From assembly GCA_047623825.1 (NCBI GenBank), contig JBLHOS010000024.1, positions 1 through 34,666 of the forward strand: a stretch of 34,666 nt of DNA. The letters are read 5' to 3'. The DNA comes from JBLHOS01 sp047623825 (GTDB lineage: Bacteria > Pseudomonadota > Alphaproteobacteria > Rhodobacterales > Rhodobacteraceae). The notes beneath the pieces are model-generated. The model was given only the letters and a program-made list of their open reading frames with translations, made no database searches and was not told the DNA's origin. Positions 15,831 through 23,836 of the stretch are shown in pieces; the first letter of the stretch is position 1, and each line of letters opens with the position of its first letter. A program made the position numbers and the translations under genes.

Positions 15831-16610
15831 TCAGACCGTCCGCTCAACCATCATCTTTTTGATCTCAGAGATCGCCTTTGCCGGGTTCAGCCCCTTGGGG
15901 CAGGCCTTGGCGCAGTTCATGATGGTGTGGCAACGATACAGCTTAAAGGGGTCTTCCAGCTCGTCCAACCGCTCACCGGTCGCCTCATCCCGGCTGTCGA
16001 TGATCCAGCGATAGGCATGAAGCAGCGCTGCTGGTCCAAGATAGCGATCGCCGTTCCACCAATAGGATGGGCACGAGGTTGAACAGCATGCACACATCAC
16101 GCACTCATATAACCCATCAAGCTTTGAGCGATCATCGATCGACTGGCGCCACTCTTTTTCGGGGCGTTGCGTCTTGGTCTCTAGCCATGGCATGATTGAA
16201 GCATGCTGTGCATAAAAGTGTGTCAGATCCGGGATCAGATCCTTGATCACCGGCATGTGTGGCAGCGGATAGATTTTCACATCGCCCTTGATCTCATCCA
16301 TGCCATAGATACAGGCCAGTGTGTTGATCCCGTCGATGTTCATCGCGCACGATCCACAGATCCCTTCACGGCAGGACCGGCGGAAGGTCAGGGTCGGATC
16401 AATCTCATTCTTAATCTTAACCAGCGCGTCCAGAACCATCGGGCCGCATGTGTCCATGTCGACAAAATAGGTGTCGCGCTGCGGGTTTTTCCCGTCATCT
16501 GGGTTCCAGCGATAAATGACAAACTTACGGACATTGGTCGCGCCCTCAGGTTGCGGCCAGGTCTTACCTGTCTTCATCCGTGAGTTCTTGGGGAGGGTCA
16601 GTTGGACCAT
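15831..16610 (-). CDS. sdhB: Succinate dehydrogenase iron-sulfur subunit
   Basis: A 259-residue subunit that carries electrons from the SdhA flavin to quinone in complex II. The [2Fe-2S] ligands lie in CREGICGSCAMNIDG and the cysteine of NTLAC. The [4Fe-4S] and [3Fe-4S] ligands lie in CVMCACCSTSCPSYWW and CHTIMNCAKACPKGLNP. Length and motifs are normal. GGAGTGAGAC precedes ATG 16610. It is the last gene of the sdh operon, separated from sdhA by a small lipoprotein gene. Confidence 0.98.
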   Translation of the reverse strand: MVQLTLPKNSRMKTGKTWPQPEGATNVRKFVIYRWNPDDGKNPQRDTYFVDMDTCGPMVLDALVKIKNEIDPTLTFRRSCREGICGSCAMNIDGINTLACIYGMDEIKGDVKIYPLPHMPVIKDLIPDLTHFYAQHASIMPWLETKTQRPEKEWRQSIDDRSKLDGLYECVMCACCSTSCPSYWWNGDRYLGPAALLHAYRWIIDSRDEATGERLDELEDPFKLYRCHTIMNCAKACPKGLNPAKAISEIKKMMVERTV

Positions 16611-16621
16611 GTCTCACTCCT

Positions 16622-16942
16622 TTATAACAACAGGCCGACGCCGTTGTTGATAATGCAATTTATAGTTTCAGGCCGTCGTGTAATGGCGATAACGGTCTGG
16701 GTTGTTTCAGGTGTAACGCCAGTGATTGAAGCTCGTGCGATGGCAATGATTTCTTGCGCAGATGCATTGTCGATGACGCAATCGGTAACCGGGGTCACAT
16801 TGACGCCCGGAAACCGCTCAGCGACCACGCCGTTTACGACGGTCCGGGCCTGATCACGTGCAAACAAATCTGCAGCGCCTTGGGCGACATTACAGCCGCC
16901 CAAGCCAAGGAAAAGTGCAGTTATGATCGGCAAAGCTCTCAT
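16622..16942 (-). CDS. Small predicted lipoprotein inside the sdh operon
   Basis: A 106-residue protein with a lipoprotein signal (residues 1-17, ITALFLGLGGC with lipid-bearing Cys17). The mature part has two further cysteines (VTDCVID and TINCIIN) that could pair, and a helical Ala-rich middle (SAQEIIAIARASITG). No known domain is recognised. It sits 31 bp after sdhA and 11 bp before sdhB on the same strand, so it is cotranscribed with complex II. A role in envelope or complex II quality control would be speculation. From memory a similar small gene lies here in related Rhodobacteraceae. Confidence 0.8.
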   Translation of the reverse strand: MRALPIITALFLGLGGCNVAQGAADLFARDQARTVVNGVVAERFPGVNVTPVTDCVIDNASAQEIIAIARASITGVTPETTQTVIAITRRPETINCIINNGVGLLL

Positions 16943-16973
16943 GACTATGCGTATCTGTCCAATTTAGTCAGCA

Positions 16974-18782
16974 TCAGTAAACCCGCTTTTTCGGTGCGAT
17001 CCGTTTCAGATCGATGCCACCCTCTTCTTGGGTCGACAATGGCTTCAGATGCACCGGGCGGTAGCTAAGCGTGGTTTTGTTACCGTCGACAACAGCCAGA
17101 GAATGCTTGCGCCAAACCTTGTCGTCGCGATCCGGGTAATCCTCATGGGCATGCGCACCACGGCTTTCCTTACGCGCCTCAGCCCCGACAATCGTTGCCA
17201 GTGCGTTTGGCATCAGATTGGTCAGTTCCAGCGTTTCCATCAGGTCAGAGTTCCAGATCAGCGACTTGTCCGTCACCTTCAGGTCATCCAGCTTGGCCGC
17301 AACCGATTCCATCTTCTGAACGCCTTCTGAGAGCGTTTTATCGGTCCGGAACACTGCCGCATCGGCCTGCATAGTTTTTTGCATCTCAAGCCGCAGTTCT
17401 GCCGTTGGCGTACCACCATCTGCATGGCGGATCGCATCAAATCGCGCCATTGCCATATCAAGTGAGGCTTGGTTCAGCGGTCGGTTCGGCGCATCAGCAA
17501 CCACAATCTGACCTGCCTTGATCGCTGCGGCCCGGCCAAAGACCACAAGGTCGATCAGGGAGTTGGAGCCGAGGCGATTTGCGCCGTGGACAGAGGCGCA
17601 ACCAGCCTCACCTACGGACATCAATCCCGGTACAATCGCGTCAGGATTATCAGCAGTCGGGTTCAGCACTTCACCCCAATAGTTTGTCGGGATACCGCCC
17701 ATGTTGTAATGCACGGTGGGCAGAACAGGGATCGGCTCTTTTGTCAGATCGACACCTGCAAAGATCCGTGCACTTTCAGAAATACCTGGCAAACGCAGCG
17801 CCAGAGTTTCCGGCGGCAGGTGGCTTAAGTTCAGGTGGATATGGTCGCCAGACGCGCCGACACCGCGACCCTCACGGATCTCCATGGTCATGCAACGTGA
17901 CACCACATCACGAGAGGCAAGGTCTTTATAGGTCGGAGCATAGCGCTCCATGAACCGCTCGCCCTCGGAGTTAGTCAGATAGCCGCCCTCACCGCGTGCG
18001 CCTTCTGTAATCAGACACCCTGCGCCGTAAATTCCAGTCGGGTGGAACTGAACAAATTCCATATCCTGCAAGGGCAGACCTTGCCGCGCAACCATACCAC
18101 CACCGTCGCCAGTGCAAGTGTGTGCCGACGTCGCCGAGAAATATGCGCGGCCATAGCCACCCGTCGCCAGAACGGTCGATTTTGCGTTGAAGACATGCAT
18201 TGTGCCATCATCAAGCTTCCACGCCACAACTCCTTGGCACTGCCCATCTTCGGACATCAAAAGGTCGGTGGCGAAGTATTCGATGTAGAATTCCGCGTTG
18301 TTTTTCAGCGACTGACCATACAGCGTATGCAAGATCGCATGACCGGTCCGGTCAGCAGCTGCACAAGTACGCTGAACCGGAGCACCCTCGCCAAATTCCG
18401 TGGTGTGTCCGCCAAACGGGCGCTGATAAATCTTTCCCTCTTCGGTGCGTGAGAATGGAACGCCGTAATGCTCCAACTCATAAACCGCCTTTGGTGCCTC
18501 ACGGGCGAGGTATTCCATCGCATCCGTGTCGCCCAGCCAGTCAGATCCCTTGACCGTGTCATACATGTGCCACTGCCAATGATCGGGGCCCATATTGCTA
18601 AGGCTGGCAGCTATGCCGCCCTGCGCTGCAACGGTGTGCGACCGGGTTGGGAACACCTTTGAGATACAGGCTGTTCGCAGGCCCTGTTCGGCCATGCCCA
18701 ACGTGGCGCGCAATCCAGCACCGCCTGCACCCACAACAACCACATCATAGGTGTGGTGCGTAATATCGTAAGAAGCCGTCAT
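16974..18782 (-). CDS. sdhA: Succinate dehydrogenase flavoprotein subunit
   Basis: A 602-residue FAD enzyme oxidising succinate to fumarate on the cytoplasmic face of the membrane. The dinucleotide fold is VVVVGAGGAGLRA near residue 15. The histidine that carries covalent FAD is in TRSHTVAAQGG. The substrate-binding segment is VQFHPTGIYG, and the active-site region contains EGARGEGGYL and HGANRLGSNSL. The C-terminal helical part ends KKRVY, as usual. ATG 18782 lies 21 bp after sdhD. Confidence 0.98.
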   Translation of the reverse strand: MTASYDITHHTYDVVVVGAGGAGLRATLGMAEQGLRTACISKVFPTRSHTVAAQGGIAASLSNMGPDHWQWHMYDTVKGSDWLGDTDAMEYLAREAPKAVYELEHYGVPFSRTEEGKIYQRPFGGHTTEFGEGAPVQRTCAAADRTGHAILHTLYGQSLKNNAEFYIEYFATDLLMSEDGQCQGVVAWKLDDGTMHVFNAKSTVLATGGYGRAYFSATSAHTCTGDGGGMVARQGLPLQDMEFVQFHPTGIYGAGCLITEGARGEGGYLTNSEGERFMERYAPTYKDLASRDVVSRCMTMEIREGRGVGASGDHIHLNLSHLPPETLALRLPGISESARIFAGVDLTKEPIPVLPTVHYNMGGIPTNYWGEVLNPTADNPDAIVPGLMSVGEAGCASVHGANRLGSNSLIDLVVFGRAAAIKAGQIVVADAPNRPLNQASLDMAMARFDAIRHADGGTPTAELRLEMQKTMQADAAVFRTDKTLSEGVQKMESVAAKLDDLKVTDKSLIWNSDLMETLELTNLMPNALATIVGAEARKESRGAHAHEDYPDRDDKVWRKHSLAVVDGNKTTLSYRPVHLKPLSTQEEGGIDLKRIAPKKRVY

Positions 18783-18803
18783 TCTATCGTTGCCCTTATC
18801 TGA

Positions 18804-19175
18804 TTAGAGCGCAATTTTTGCGATGGCGAAAAGGCCTATGGCAGCAAGGCCATAAGACACACAGGTCATGATGATGATCGTGATTTTGCGGGTCAGACCC
18901 TGAACATAGTCCTCGATCAAGGTCTGAACACCCAAACGAAAGTGGTAAAAGCTGACAATCAGCATCAACGCGGTGACAATCGCAGGGAATGGACGGCTCA
19001 TATAGGCCAGCACGTCTGCGTGCGACTCACCCAACATCGGGCCAAAGGTAAAGACAAACAGCGGCGTCAGCACCAATAGAGCCATTGAGCTGATGGTCAT
19101 CGACCAGAAATGATGTGTGCCGGACTTGGCAGAACCCAAACCCTCGACACGCTTGCGGTCAGTTACGTAGGTCAT
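18804..19175 (-). CDS. sdhD: Succinate dehydrogenase membrane anchor subunit D
   Basis: A 123-residue anchor subunit of complex II with three membrane helices (about 26-48, 60-82 and 95-120). The segment FYHFRLGVQTLIEDYV has the heme b ligand His and the Asp-Tyr pair near the quinone site. The N-terminal half SAKSGTHHFWSMTISSMAL is standard for the family. GAGGGGGCGG precedes ATG 19175. It follows sdhC by 10 bp. Confidence 0.95.
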   Translation of the reverse strand: MTYVTDRKRVEGLGSAKSGTHHFWSMTISSMALLVLTPLFVFTFGPMLGESHADVLAYMSRPFPAIVTALMLIVSFYHFRLGVQTLIEDYVQGLTRKITIIIMTCVSYGLAAIGLFAIAKIAL

Positions 19176-19185
19176 TTCCGCCCCC

Positions 19186-19569
19186 TCAGATTGCGATGAC
19201 GGTCAGAAAGGTAAGAGCGACTGATCCAATAATCATACCCCAGCCCATCTTATCCGCTGTTTCTATGTCAAGGCCGCGGCCGGTGTCCCAGATCAGGTGC
19301 CGCAGGCCGCCTAGCGCGTGATACCAAAGGGCCCAAAGTGAGCCAAGCATCACCAGATCCCCCAGAACTGAGGTCATCAGGCCGTCAACAAATTCAAAAT
19401 AGTCGGCGTCGGTCGACGCCGCTAGCAGCCACCACACCACTAAAATTGCGCCAAACAGCAAGGCATTTCCTGAAATGCGCACAAGAATCGATGTAATAGA
19501 ATTCAGCTGTGGCCGGTAGATTTCGAGATGGGGGGAAAGCGGCCTGTTGCCCCGATTTACGTCTGCCAT
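19186..19569 (-). CDS. sdhC: Succinate dehydrogenase cytochrome b556 subunit C
   Basis: A 127-residue membrane subunit. The N-terminal RPLSPHLEIYRPQLNSITSILVRISG is the conserved SdhC opening with the quinone-site Ser/Arg, and WYHALGGLRHLIWDTG carries the heme ligand His. Three membrane helices are visible. ATG 19569 is chosen because AAGGGTG lies just upstream and MADVNRGNRPLSPH fits the family; the frame opens nine codons earlier. It is the first gene of sdhCDA-lipoprotein-sdhB, and its 172-bp leader carries the paired TGTGATCACA sites. Confidence 0.96.
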   Translation of the reverse strand: MADVNRGNRPLSPHLEIYRPQLNSITSILVRISGNALLFGAILVVWWLLAASTDADYFEFVDGLMTSVLGDLVMLGSLWALWYHALGGLRHLIWDTGRGLDIETADKMGWGMIIGSVALTFLTVIAI

Positions 19570-19671
19570 TGGAGACACCCTTTTCAGGTTGATCAAATCT
19601 GGTCGTAGTGTTGACCATGAATAGCGAAATTTGAGCGGCTGTCACGCCTCTGCACTACAAAAAACGAGGAT

Positions 19672-19700
19672 TTCATAGGTCGAAATGCCGCATATTGCAA
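19672..19700 (-). promoter_or_regulatory. Candidate sdhC promoter
   Basis: On the minus strand TTGCAA (19700-19695) and TATGAA (19677-19672) are 17 bases apart. The proximal TGTGATCACA copy is immediately upstream, which would place it near -43 and the distal copy near -64 relative to the predicted start. This is a usual position for an activator. Confidence 0.45.
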
Positions 19701-19703
19701 AAA

Positions 19704-19734
19704 CGTGATCACAGAGCAAAATGGTGTGATCACA
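19704..19734 (-). promoter_or_regulatory. Paired TGTGATCACA operator upstream of sdhC
   Basis: Two palindromes, TGTGATCACA at 19725-19734 and TGTGATCACG (minus strand) at 19704-19713, are 21 bp apart centre to centre, two helical turns. The distal copy sits in a 16-base block (TTTTTGTGATCACACC, minus strand, 19738-19723) that occurs identically upstream of sucC with the same spacing. A dimeric regulator common to sdh and suc is likely; GntR-family AkgR is the candidate. Confidence 0.7.
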
Positions 19735-19741
19735 AAAATGA

Positions 19742-20776
19742 TCACTCTGGCATCAAGGCCCAATAATCGAAATCCAGCAATACCTCTGGCAGATACTTGT
19801 TATCTGACCCACGCAAACCAGCCGAAACATTGCCCGTCGTTGCCACTAGGCGCAACCGAATGGCCCCAAGACCTGAGGCCAAACCAGGCGCCACATCCAG
19901 GACCTCTGACCAGGCATGGACCGTATCGCCACTGAAACAAGGATTTGCATGCGCACCCCCATTGATCGCCACAATCATCTGCGCATTTGCCAGTCCGTTA
20001 AAGCTAAGCGCGCGTGCGATAGAAATGACGTGCCCGCCATAGATCAACCGCCGTCCGTCGGGGCGCGCTGTGGCATCAAAATGCACCTTCGCCGTGTTTT
20101 GCCACAGGCGCGTGGCCATCATATGCTCAGCCTCTTCGATTGTGACCCCATCGACATGGTCAATGATTTCACCAACCCCGTAATCCCCCAGCCGGTAAGG
20201 ATCACCCGATTGGACGCTATCATAGGAGTTAAAATTCAGACCGGCCGGGATCACCAGATCTTTGGCGGCTACGGATGTCGCAAATTCGGGGATCAGCGTG
20301 GGCGGGGCTGCGGTGTCCAGATCATCTTTACGGACCATAACCCAGCGAACATAGCTCAGCACCAACTCACTGCGTTGATTGTATCCCTCAGTACGCACAT
20401 AGACGACGCCCGATTTTCCGTTGGAATTTTGTTTTAAGCCAATAACCTCAGATGCAGAACGCAAGGTGTCCCCAGAATAAACCGGCTGATGAAATCGGCC
20501 TTCGGCATACCCCAGATTAGCAATCGCATTCAGCGATACATCCGGAACTGTCTTACCAAAGATGATGTGGAATACCGCCAGATCCTCCAAGGGTGAGGTT
20601 GGCAAGCCACAGGATCGCGCGAATTCGTCTGAGGAATAGAGTGCGTGGCGCGCTGGATAAAGTGCATGATAGAGCGCGCGCTCCCCTCCCGATACCGTGC
20701 GTGGAACTGCGTGTTCCAACCGCTGACCGACCCGGTAGTCCTCAAAGAAATTACCTTTGACGGTCTTGATGCCCAT
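19742..20776 (-). CDS. mch: Mesaconyl-CoA hydratase (beta-methylmalyl-CoA dehydratase)
   Basis: A 344-residue double hot-dog enzyme of the MaoC type that converts mesaconyl-C1-CoA and beta-methylmalyl-CoA in the ethylmalonyl-CoA pathway. Two hot-dog halves are visible: about 1-160 (FFEDYRVGQRLEHAVPRTVS, VYSGDTLRSASEVIG) and 170-340 (FSGDTVHAWSEVLDV). Length agrees with the Rhodobacter enzyme. It is 2 bp after the DUF1737 gene. The only ribosome site, GAGG, abuts ATG 20776 with no spacer, which suggests coupling to the upstream gene. The sdh operators lie just beyond its stop codon, so sdh can have its own promoter. Confidence 0.93.
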   Translation of the reverse strand: MGIKTVKGNFFEDYRVGQRLEHAVPRTVSGGERALYHALYPARHALYSSDEFARSCGLPTSPLEDLAVFHIIFGKTVPDVSLNAIANLGYAEGRFHQPVYSGDTLRSASEVIGLKQNSNGKSGVVYVRTEGYNQRSELVLSYVRWVMVRKDDLDTAAPPTLIPEFATSVAAKDLVIPAGLNFNSYDSVQSGDPYRLGDYGVGEIIDHVDGVTIEEAEHMMATRLWQNTAKVHFDATARPDGRRLIYGGHVISIARALSFNGLANAQMIVAINGGAHANPCFSGDTVHAWSEVLDVAPGLASGLGAIRLRLVATTGNVSAGLRGSDNKYLPEVLLDFDYWALMPE

Positions 20777-20778
20777 CC

Positions 20779-20982
20779 TCAGTGATCGCTTAGCTTGGTG
20801 TCAGGCGTATAGGTGCCAGGCACATCCTTGATGACGACCTGACCGCACCGCATGATCCCTGCGGCCTGATCAAATGTCTGCGTGGGGGAGCCGTAAAGCT
20901 CCCACCCTTTATTTAACGCATCCGTGACCTTATGACAAAAGGCCGACGTATCCTCTTCGGACAAAAAACGGTATAGTTTCAT
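20779..20982 (-). CDS. DUF1737 small protein
   Basis: A 67-residue protein of the DUF1737 type: KLYRFLSEEDTSAFCHKVTDALNKGWELYGSPTQTF is the family core, followed by a strand-rich GQVVIKDV. No signal or membrane segment. The function is unknown. The start at 20982 (MKLYRF) is preferred over the open frame to 21039, which overlaps the nnrU gene. It is the third gene in mcl2-nnrU-DUF1737-mch. Confidence 0.85.
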   Translation of the reverse strand: MKLYRFLSEEDTSAFCHKVTDALNKGWELYGSPTQTFDQAAGIMRCGQVVIKDVPGTYTPDTKLSDH

Positions 20983-20986
20983 TGCA

Positions 20987-21550
20987 TTACCCCGGGAACG
21001 GCCAATAGCCGAGCCATGTGTGGATTGCAGCCGTGACACTGAACAACACTAGGGTGATCACGACCAATACGATTTCTTTTTTGGCAGGTGCCCGCGCGGG
21101 TACGGTCCACGGCCCGTCGGTGCGGTTGATCAAAATGACTGAGCCTACGGCCCAGATCAACATTCCACCGAATAGCACAATCGAGGCCAAATCACCGTTT
21201 ACCAGCAAATGCGCCAACGCCCAGACCTTGACAGCAGTCAATTGTGGATGCCGGACCTTAGTGCCTAGCCAAACCTTTGCACCTTTGGCAGCAGACGCCC
21301 CGAACGTGTAGAATGCCAACAACATCAACACGTTATTTAAATGTAGCAAAAAACTGGGCGGCGACCAAACGGGCAAAATGGTGGCGCTGCGATAGCCGAT
21401 GATAATTATGATAATGCCAGCAATTGAACCTGCTGTAACCAAACCTTTGGCTGCATTGCCCATTCGCTCACGTGCGACTGGTGCCGCAAGTTTAAAGACG
21501 TGTGTCGCCACAAAAAGGACCATGCCTAGAAGAAGTAAAAGAAAGCCCAT
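20987..21550 (-). CDS. nnrU: NnrU family membrane protein
   Basis: A 187-residue integral-membrane protein with five to six helices, matching the NnrU family: LGMVLFVATHVFKLAAPVARERMG near the start, KVRHPQLTAVKVWALAHLLVNGD in the middle and HTWLGYWPF at the end. NnrU was first described near nitrate/nitric oxide reduction genes, and its biochemical role is unclear. The start ATG 21550 overlaps the TAA of mcl2 (TAATG), so the pair is translationally coupled. No denitrification gene is in this window. Confidence 0.88.
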   Translation of the reverse strand: MGFLLLLLGMVLFVATHVFKLAAPVARERMGNAAKGLVTAGSIAGIIIIIIGYRSATILPVWSPPSFLLHLNNVLMLLAFYTFGASAAKGAKVWLGTKVRHPQLTAVKVWALAHLLVNGDLASIVLFGGMLIWAVGSVILINRTDGPWTVPARAPAKKEIVLVVITLVLFSVTAAIHTWLGYWPFPG

Positions 21551-22425
21551 TAACCTGCCTCGATCTGTTTGATTGCATCTGATTTTGCGAGTGTGGCCTT
21601 CGCGGTTTCCACATGCAAGTTCTCGACGATTTTCCCATCAACCACTGCAACCCCCTGCCCTTGTGCTTTTACTGCCTCAAAAGCTGCTATCTGGCGGTGG
21701 GCCAACGTAATCTCGGCCTCAGACGGGGCAAAAGCATCGTTAGCAATCGCAATTTGGGCAGGGTGGATTAAGGTCTTTCCGTCAAACCCCATATCGCGGC
21801 CTTGGGTGCATTCTGCGCGCAGTCCGTCCTCATCCTTGAACGCGTTATAGACACCATCGACGCAAATCAGCCTGTGCGCGCGCGCGCCAAGCAGGCAAAG
21901 CTGTAGCGCCATTAACAATGGTTCGCGGTCCGGTCTTGTGCGCGAGCCTAGATCCATGGCCAGATCATTTGTGCCCAGAACCAACCCGGCCATGCGCGGC
22001 GCCGCCGCAATTTCTGCGGCATTCAAAATACCAAGTGGCGTTTCCATCATCGCCCAAATCATTGTCTGGGATGTCTCAGGGCGGGCGTCCAGTTTGGCAG
22101 CCAATACTTCAATATCTTTGGCGGAATTCACCTTGGGCAATAAGATTGCCTGCGGGGCCACTTCCGAAATCACGTCCAGATCCGCCTCGGCCCAAGGTGT
22201 GTCCAACCCATTGATCCGAACAATCTGGACGCGCGTTCCATAACCGCCTGCATGCAGGGTTTCGGCCAACAGCGCGCGCGCATTAGCCTTCTGTTCAATC
22301 GTTACCGCATCCTCAAGGTCAAAGATGATAGCATCGACCCTAAGGGTCTTTGCCTTATTCAATGCCCGCGCGTTTGAGCATGGAATATAGAGGACAGACC
22401 GGTACGGACGCGCACGATGATCCAT
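21550..22425 (-). CDS. mcl2: (3S)-malyl-CoA thioesterase / malyl-CoA lyase family (CitE-like)
   Basis: A 291-residue TIM-barrel enzyme of the CitE/malyl-CoA lyase family. The motifs are RSVLYIPCSNARAL, IIFDLEDAV, the magnesium ligands Glu in MMETPLGILNA and Asp in LGTNDLAMDLG, and the C-terminal GKTLIHPAQI. In Rhodobacter sphaeroides the paralogue in this same neighbourhood (Mcl2) hydrolyses (3S)-malyl-CoA to malate, completing an apparent malate synthase; assignment as thioesterase rather than lyase rests on this context. GGAGAT lies just before ATG 22425. It is the first gene of the operon running to mch. Confidence 0.87.
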   Translation of the reverse strand: MDHRARPYRSVLYIPCSNARALNKAKTLRVDAIIFDLEDAVTIEQKANARALLAETLHAGGYGTRVQIVRINGLDTPWAEADLDVISEVAPQAILLPKVNSAKDIEVLAAKLDARPETSQTMIWAMMETPLGILNAAEIAAAPRMAGLVLGTNDLAMDLGSRTRPDREPLLMALQLCLLGARAHRLICVDGVYNAFKDEDGLRAECTQGRDMGFDGKTLIHPAQIAIANDAFAPSEAEITLAHRQIAAFEAVKAQGQGVAVVDGKIVENLHVETAKATLAKSDAIKQIEAG

Positions 22426-22555
22426 GGAACATCTCCTGATTGGCAGAGTTTCGCGGGCAGACACCACAGCCCCACCAAGAACACAAGTTCCGTTTTGGCG
22501 CAACTTGGCGACATAATCTTGCGCACAAATTTCCAGCGGATGCGCTATCGCTTCG

Positions 22556-22573
22556 ATAAGTGTGTCGACTTAT
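22556..22573. promoter_or_regulatory. Inverted repeat upstream of mcl2
   Basis: ATAAGT-gtgtcg-ACTTAT, perfect 6-bp arms with a 6-bp spacer, about 130 bp before the mcl2 start. It could be an operator for the mcl2-nnrU-DUF1737-mch unit. No regulator is identified, and the rest of 22426-22656 shows nothing I can name. Confidence 0.35.
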
Positions 22574-22656
22574 TGCTGACTTCATTGCGAATTAGTGTAA
22601 TTTTTGCATTTACGGGAGATACTTAGAAAGTCCGAGGCCAAGCAAATTCGCGGCTC

Positions 22657-22931
22657 TTGGTGACGTGGATGGGATTTTCGGCTCCACAAACAGGCCAGCA
22701 AACAATCTGCGGGCAAAGAACCCAAGTGGTTCAACAACTGCAAACACATTACGGCAAAACGGCACGCAGCATCGGAATAGCGGTGAATAGTAGTGTGGTT
22801 GAGGTGTTTGCCTCTGATGAAACCGGGACCTCGACGATCACGCCCCCCCCCCTGACGGGCGCACATGTCTGGTCGCATCGGGTAGATCCTACGAAGATCT
22901 GACCGAAATCCCCGAATGCGACGCGATCTAG
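22657..22931 (+). pseudogene. Small secreted-type protein gene, frameshifted at a C10 run
   Basis: The first frame reads through GQQTICGQRTQVVQQL and SSVVEVFASDETGTSTIT to a run of ten cytosines (22843-22852). After it, the original frame becomes unlike protein and stops at about 22902. A shift of one base gives PDGRTCLVASGRSYEDLTE and a stop at 22929-22931. Adding one C to the run restores one continuous protein with two cysteines, of a kind I recall from other Rhodobacteraceae (ETGTWTIT...PDG.TCLVASG). The start is unclear: TTG 22657, GTG 22660 or ATG 22669. The residues before the first cysteine are moderately hydrophobic and could be a poor signal peptide. Its end overlaps the convergent tauE-like gene by four bases. 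It could be a real frameshift, a phase-variable tract or a sequencing error. Confidence 0.6.
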
Positions 22932-23680
22932 GTCAGCCCGTCCCAAAGCAATTTCGCGCCCGTCAAAAGCAGCGCGCCGTATGTCACGCGGAAAAACAAT
23001 TGTGGTGAGATCAGGTTATGGGCGCGCACCCCGATCCAGGTTCCCAACAGCGCCACTGGAACCAAAATCGCACTATGGGCCAACATATTTAGCGTGAAGA
23101 CCCCAATCACTGCATAAAGTGCCGACTTCACCAGATTTATGATCCAGAAAATCAGTACAGTTGAGGCCTGATAAGATGTCTTGTCGACCTGTGGCTGCGA
23201 AAGCATGTAAATCGCGACTGGTGGGCCACCGGCGTGGCTAATGAAACTTGTAAACCCGGCCACCAAGCCCGCGATTAGCCCAAAAATCGGCCTCGGTCTG
23301 GCCACGCGGGGGGCCAGCCAGCCACGAGCACGTGCCCCTTCGATCAGTGGATACAGCAACGCGATAGAGCCGATCAGAACGCGGATCACATCGTCATCGA
23401 CCACAGTGAAGAGCATCGCCCCTAATACGGCACCCGGCACCCCGCCCAAGATCAGCAATCGGGCCATGGCCCAATCCCATTTACCCCAATAAGGTTTCAA
23501 GGATGCCACATCCATCACCATTAATAGCGGCAGCATTAGCGCCAGCGCGATCCCAGGTTCCAACACCACCGCGAGAATCGCAACGCTGACAAAACTGATC
23601 CCAGATCCAAATCCACCCTTGGAGATCCCCGCCAGAAGCACGGCAGGAATGGCAAGAAGCAGCACCGTCCAATCCAACAC
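22928..23680 (-). CDS. TauE/SafE family membrane permease
   Basis: A 250-residue protein with about eight membrane helices in the TauE/SafE pattern (PF01925). The N-terminal LLAIPAVLLAGISKGGFGSGISF and the repeat-like IFGLIAGLVAGFTSFISHAGGPPVAIYML are the two conserved glycine-rich segments. Members export sulfite, sulfoacetate or other organosulfur anions. The substrate is unknown. It diverges from mdh across 156 bp. Confidence 0.9.
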   Translation of the reverse strand: MLDWTVLLLAIPAVLLAGISKGGFGSGISFVSVAILAVVLEPGIALALMLPLLMVMDVASLKPYWGKWDWAMARLLILGGVPGAVLGAMLFTVVDDDVIRVLIGSIALLYPLIEGARARGWLAPRVARPRPIFGLIAGLVAGFTSFISHAGGPPVAIYMLSQPQVDKTSYQASTVLIFWIINLVKSALYAVIGVFTLNMLAHSAILVPVALLGTWIGVRAHNLISPQLFFRVTYGALLLTGAKLLWDGLT

Positions 23681-23836
23681 AAATCGCCCTTTCCGCTGTT
23701 TTCCCGGTAACTTAGGGAAATTTCAAGTCGATAGAAATACCGAAAGGGTCGGTGCGCCGCACTGCAGCACACTTGCACGCGACGGGCCATCGGGCTACGC
23801 CAAGCCAGATATTAACGGACCCCGGAGAGACATCCC

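Noticed and set aside
21054..21061. GTGATCAC inside nnrU
   Set aside because: Single copy inside coding sequence with no second site nearby; expected by chance.
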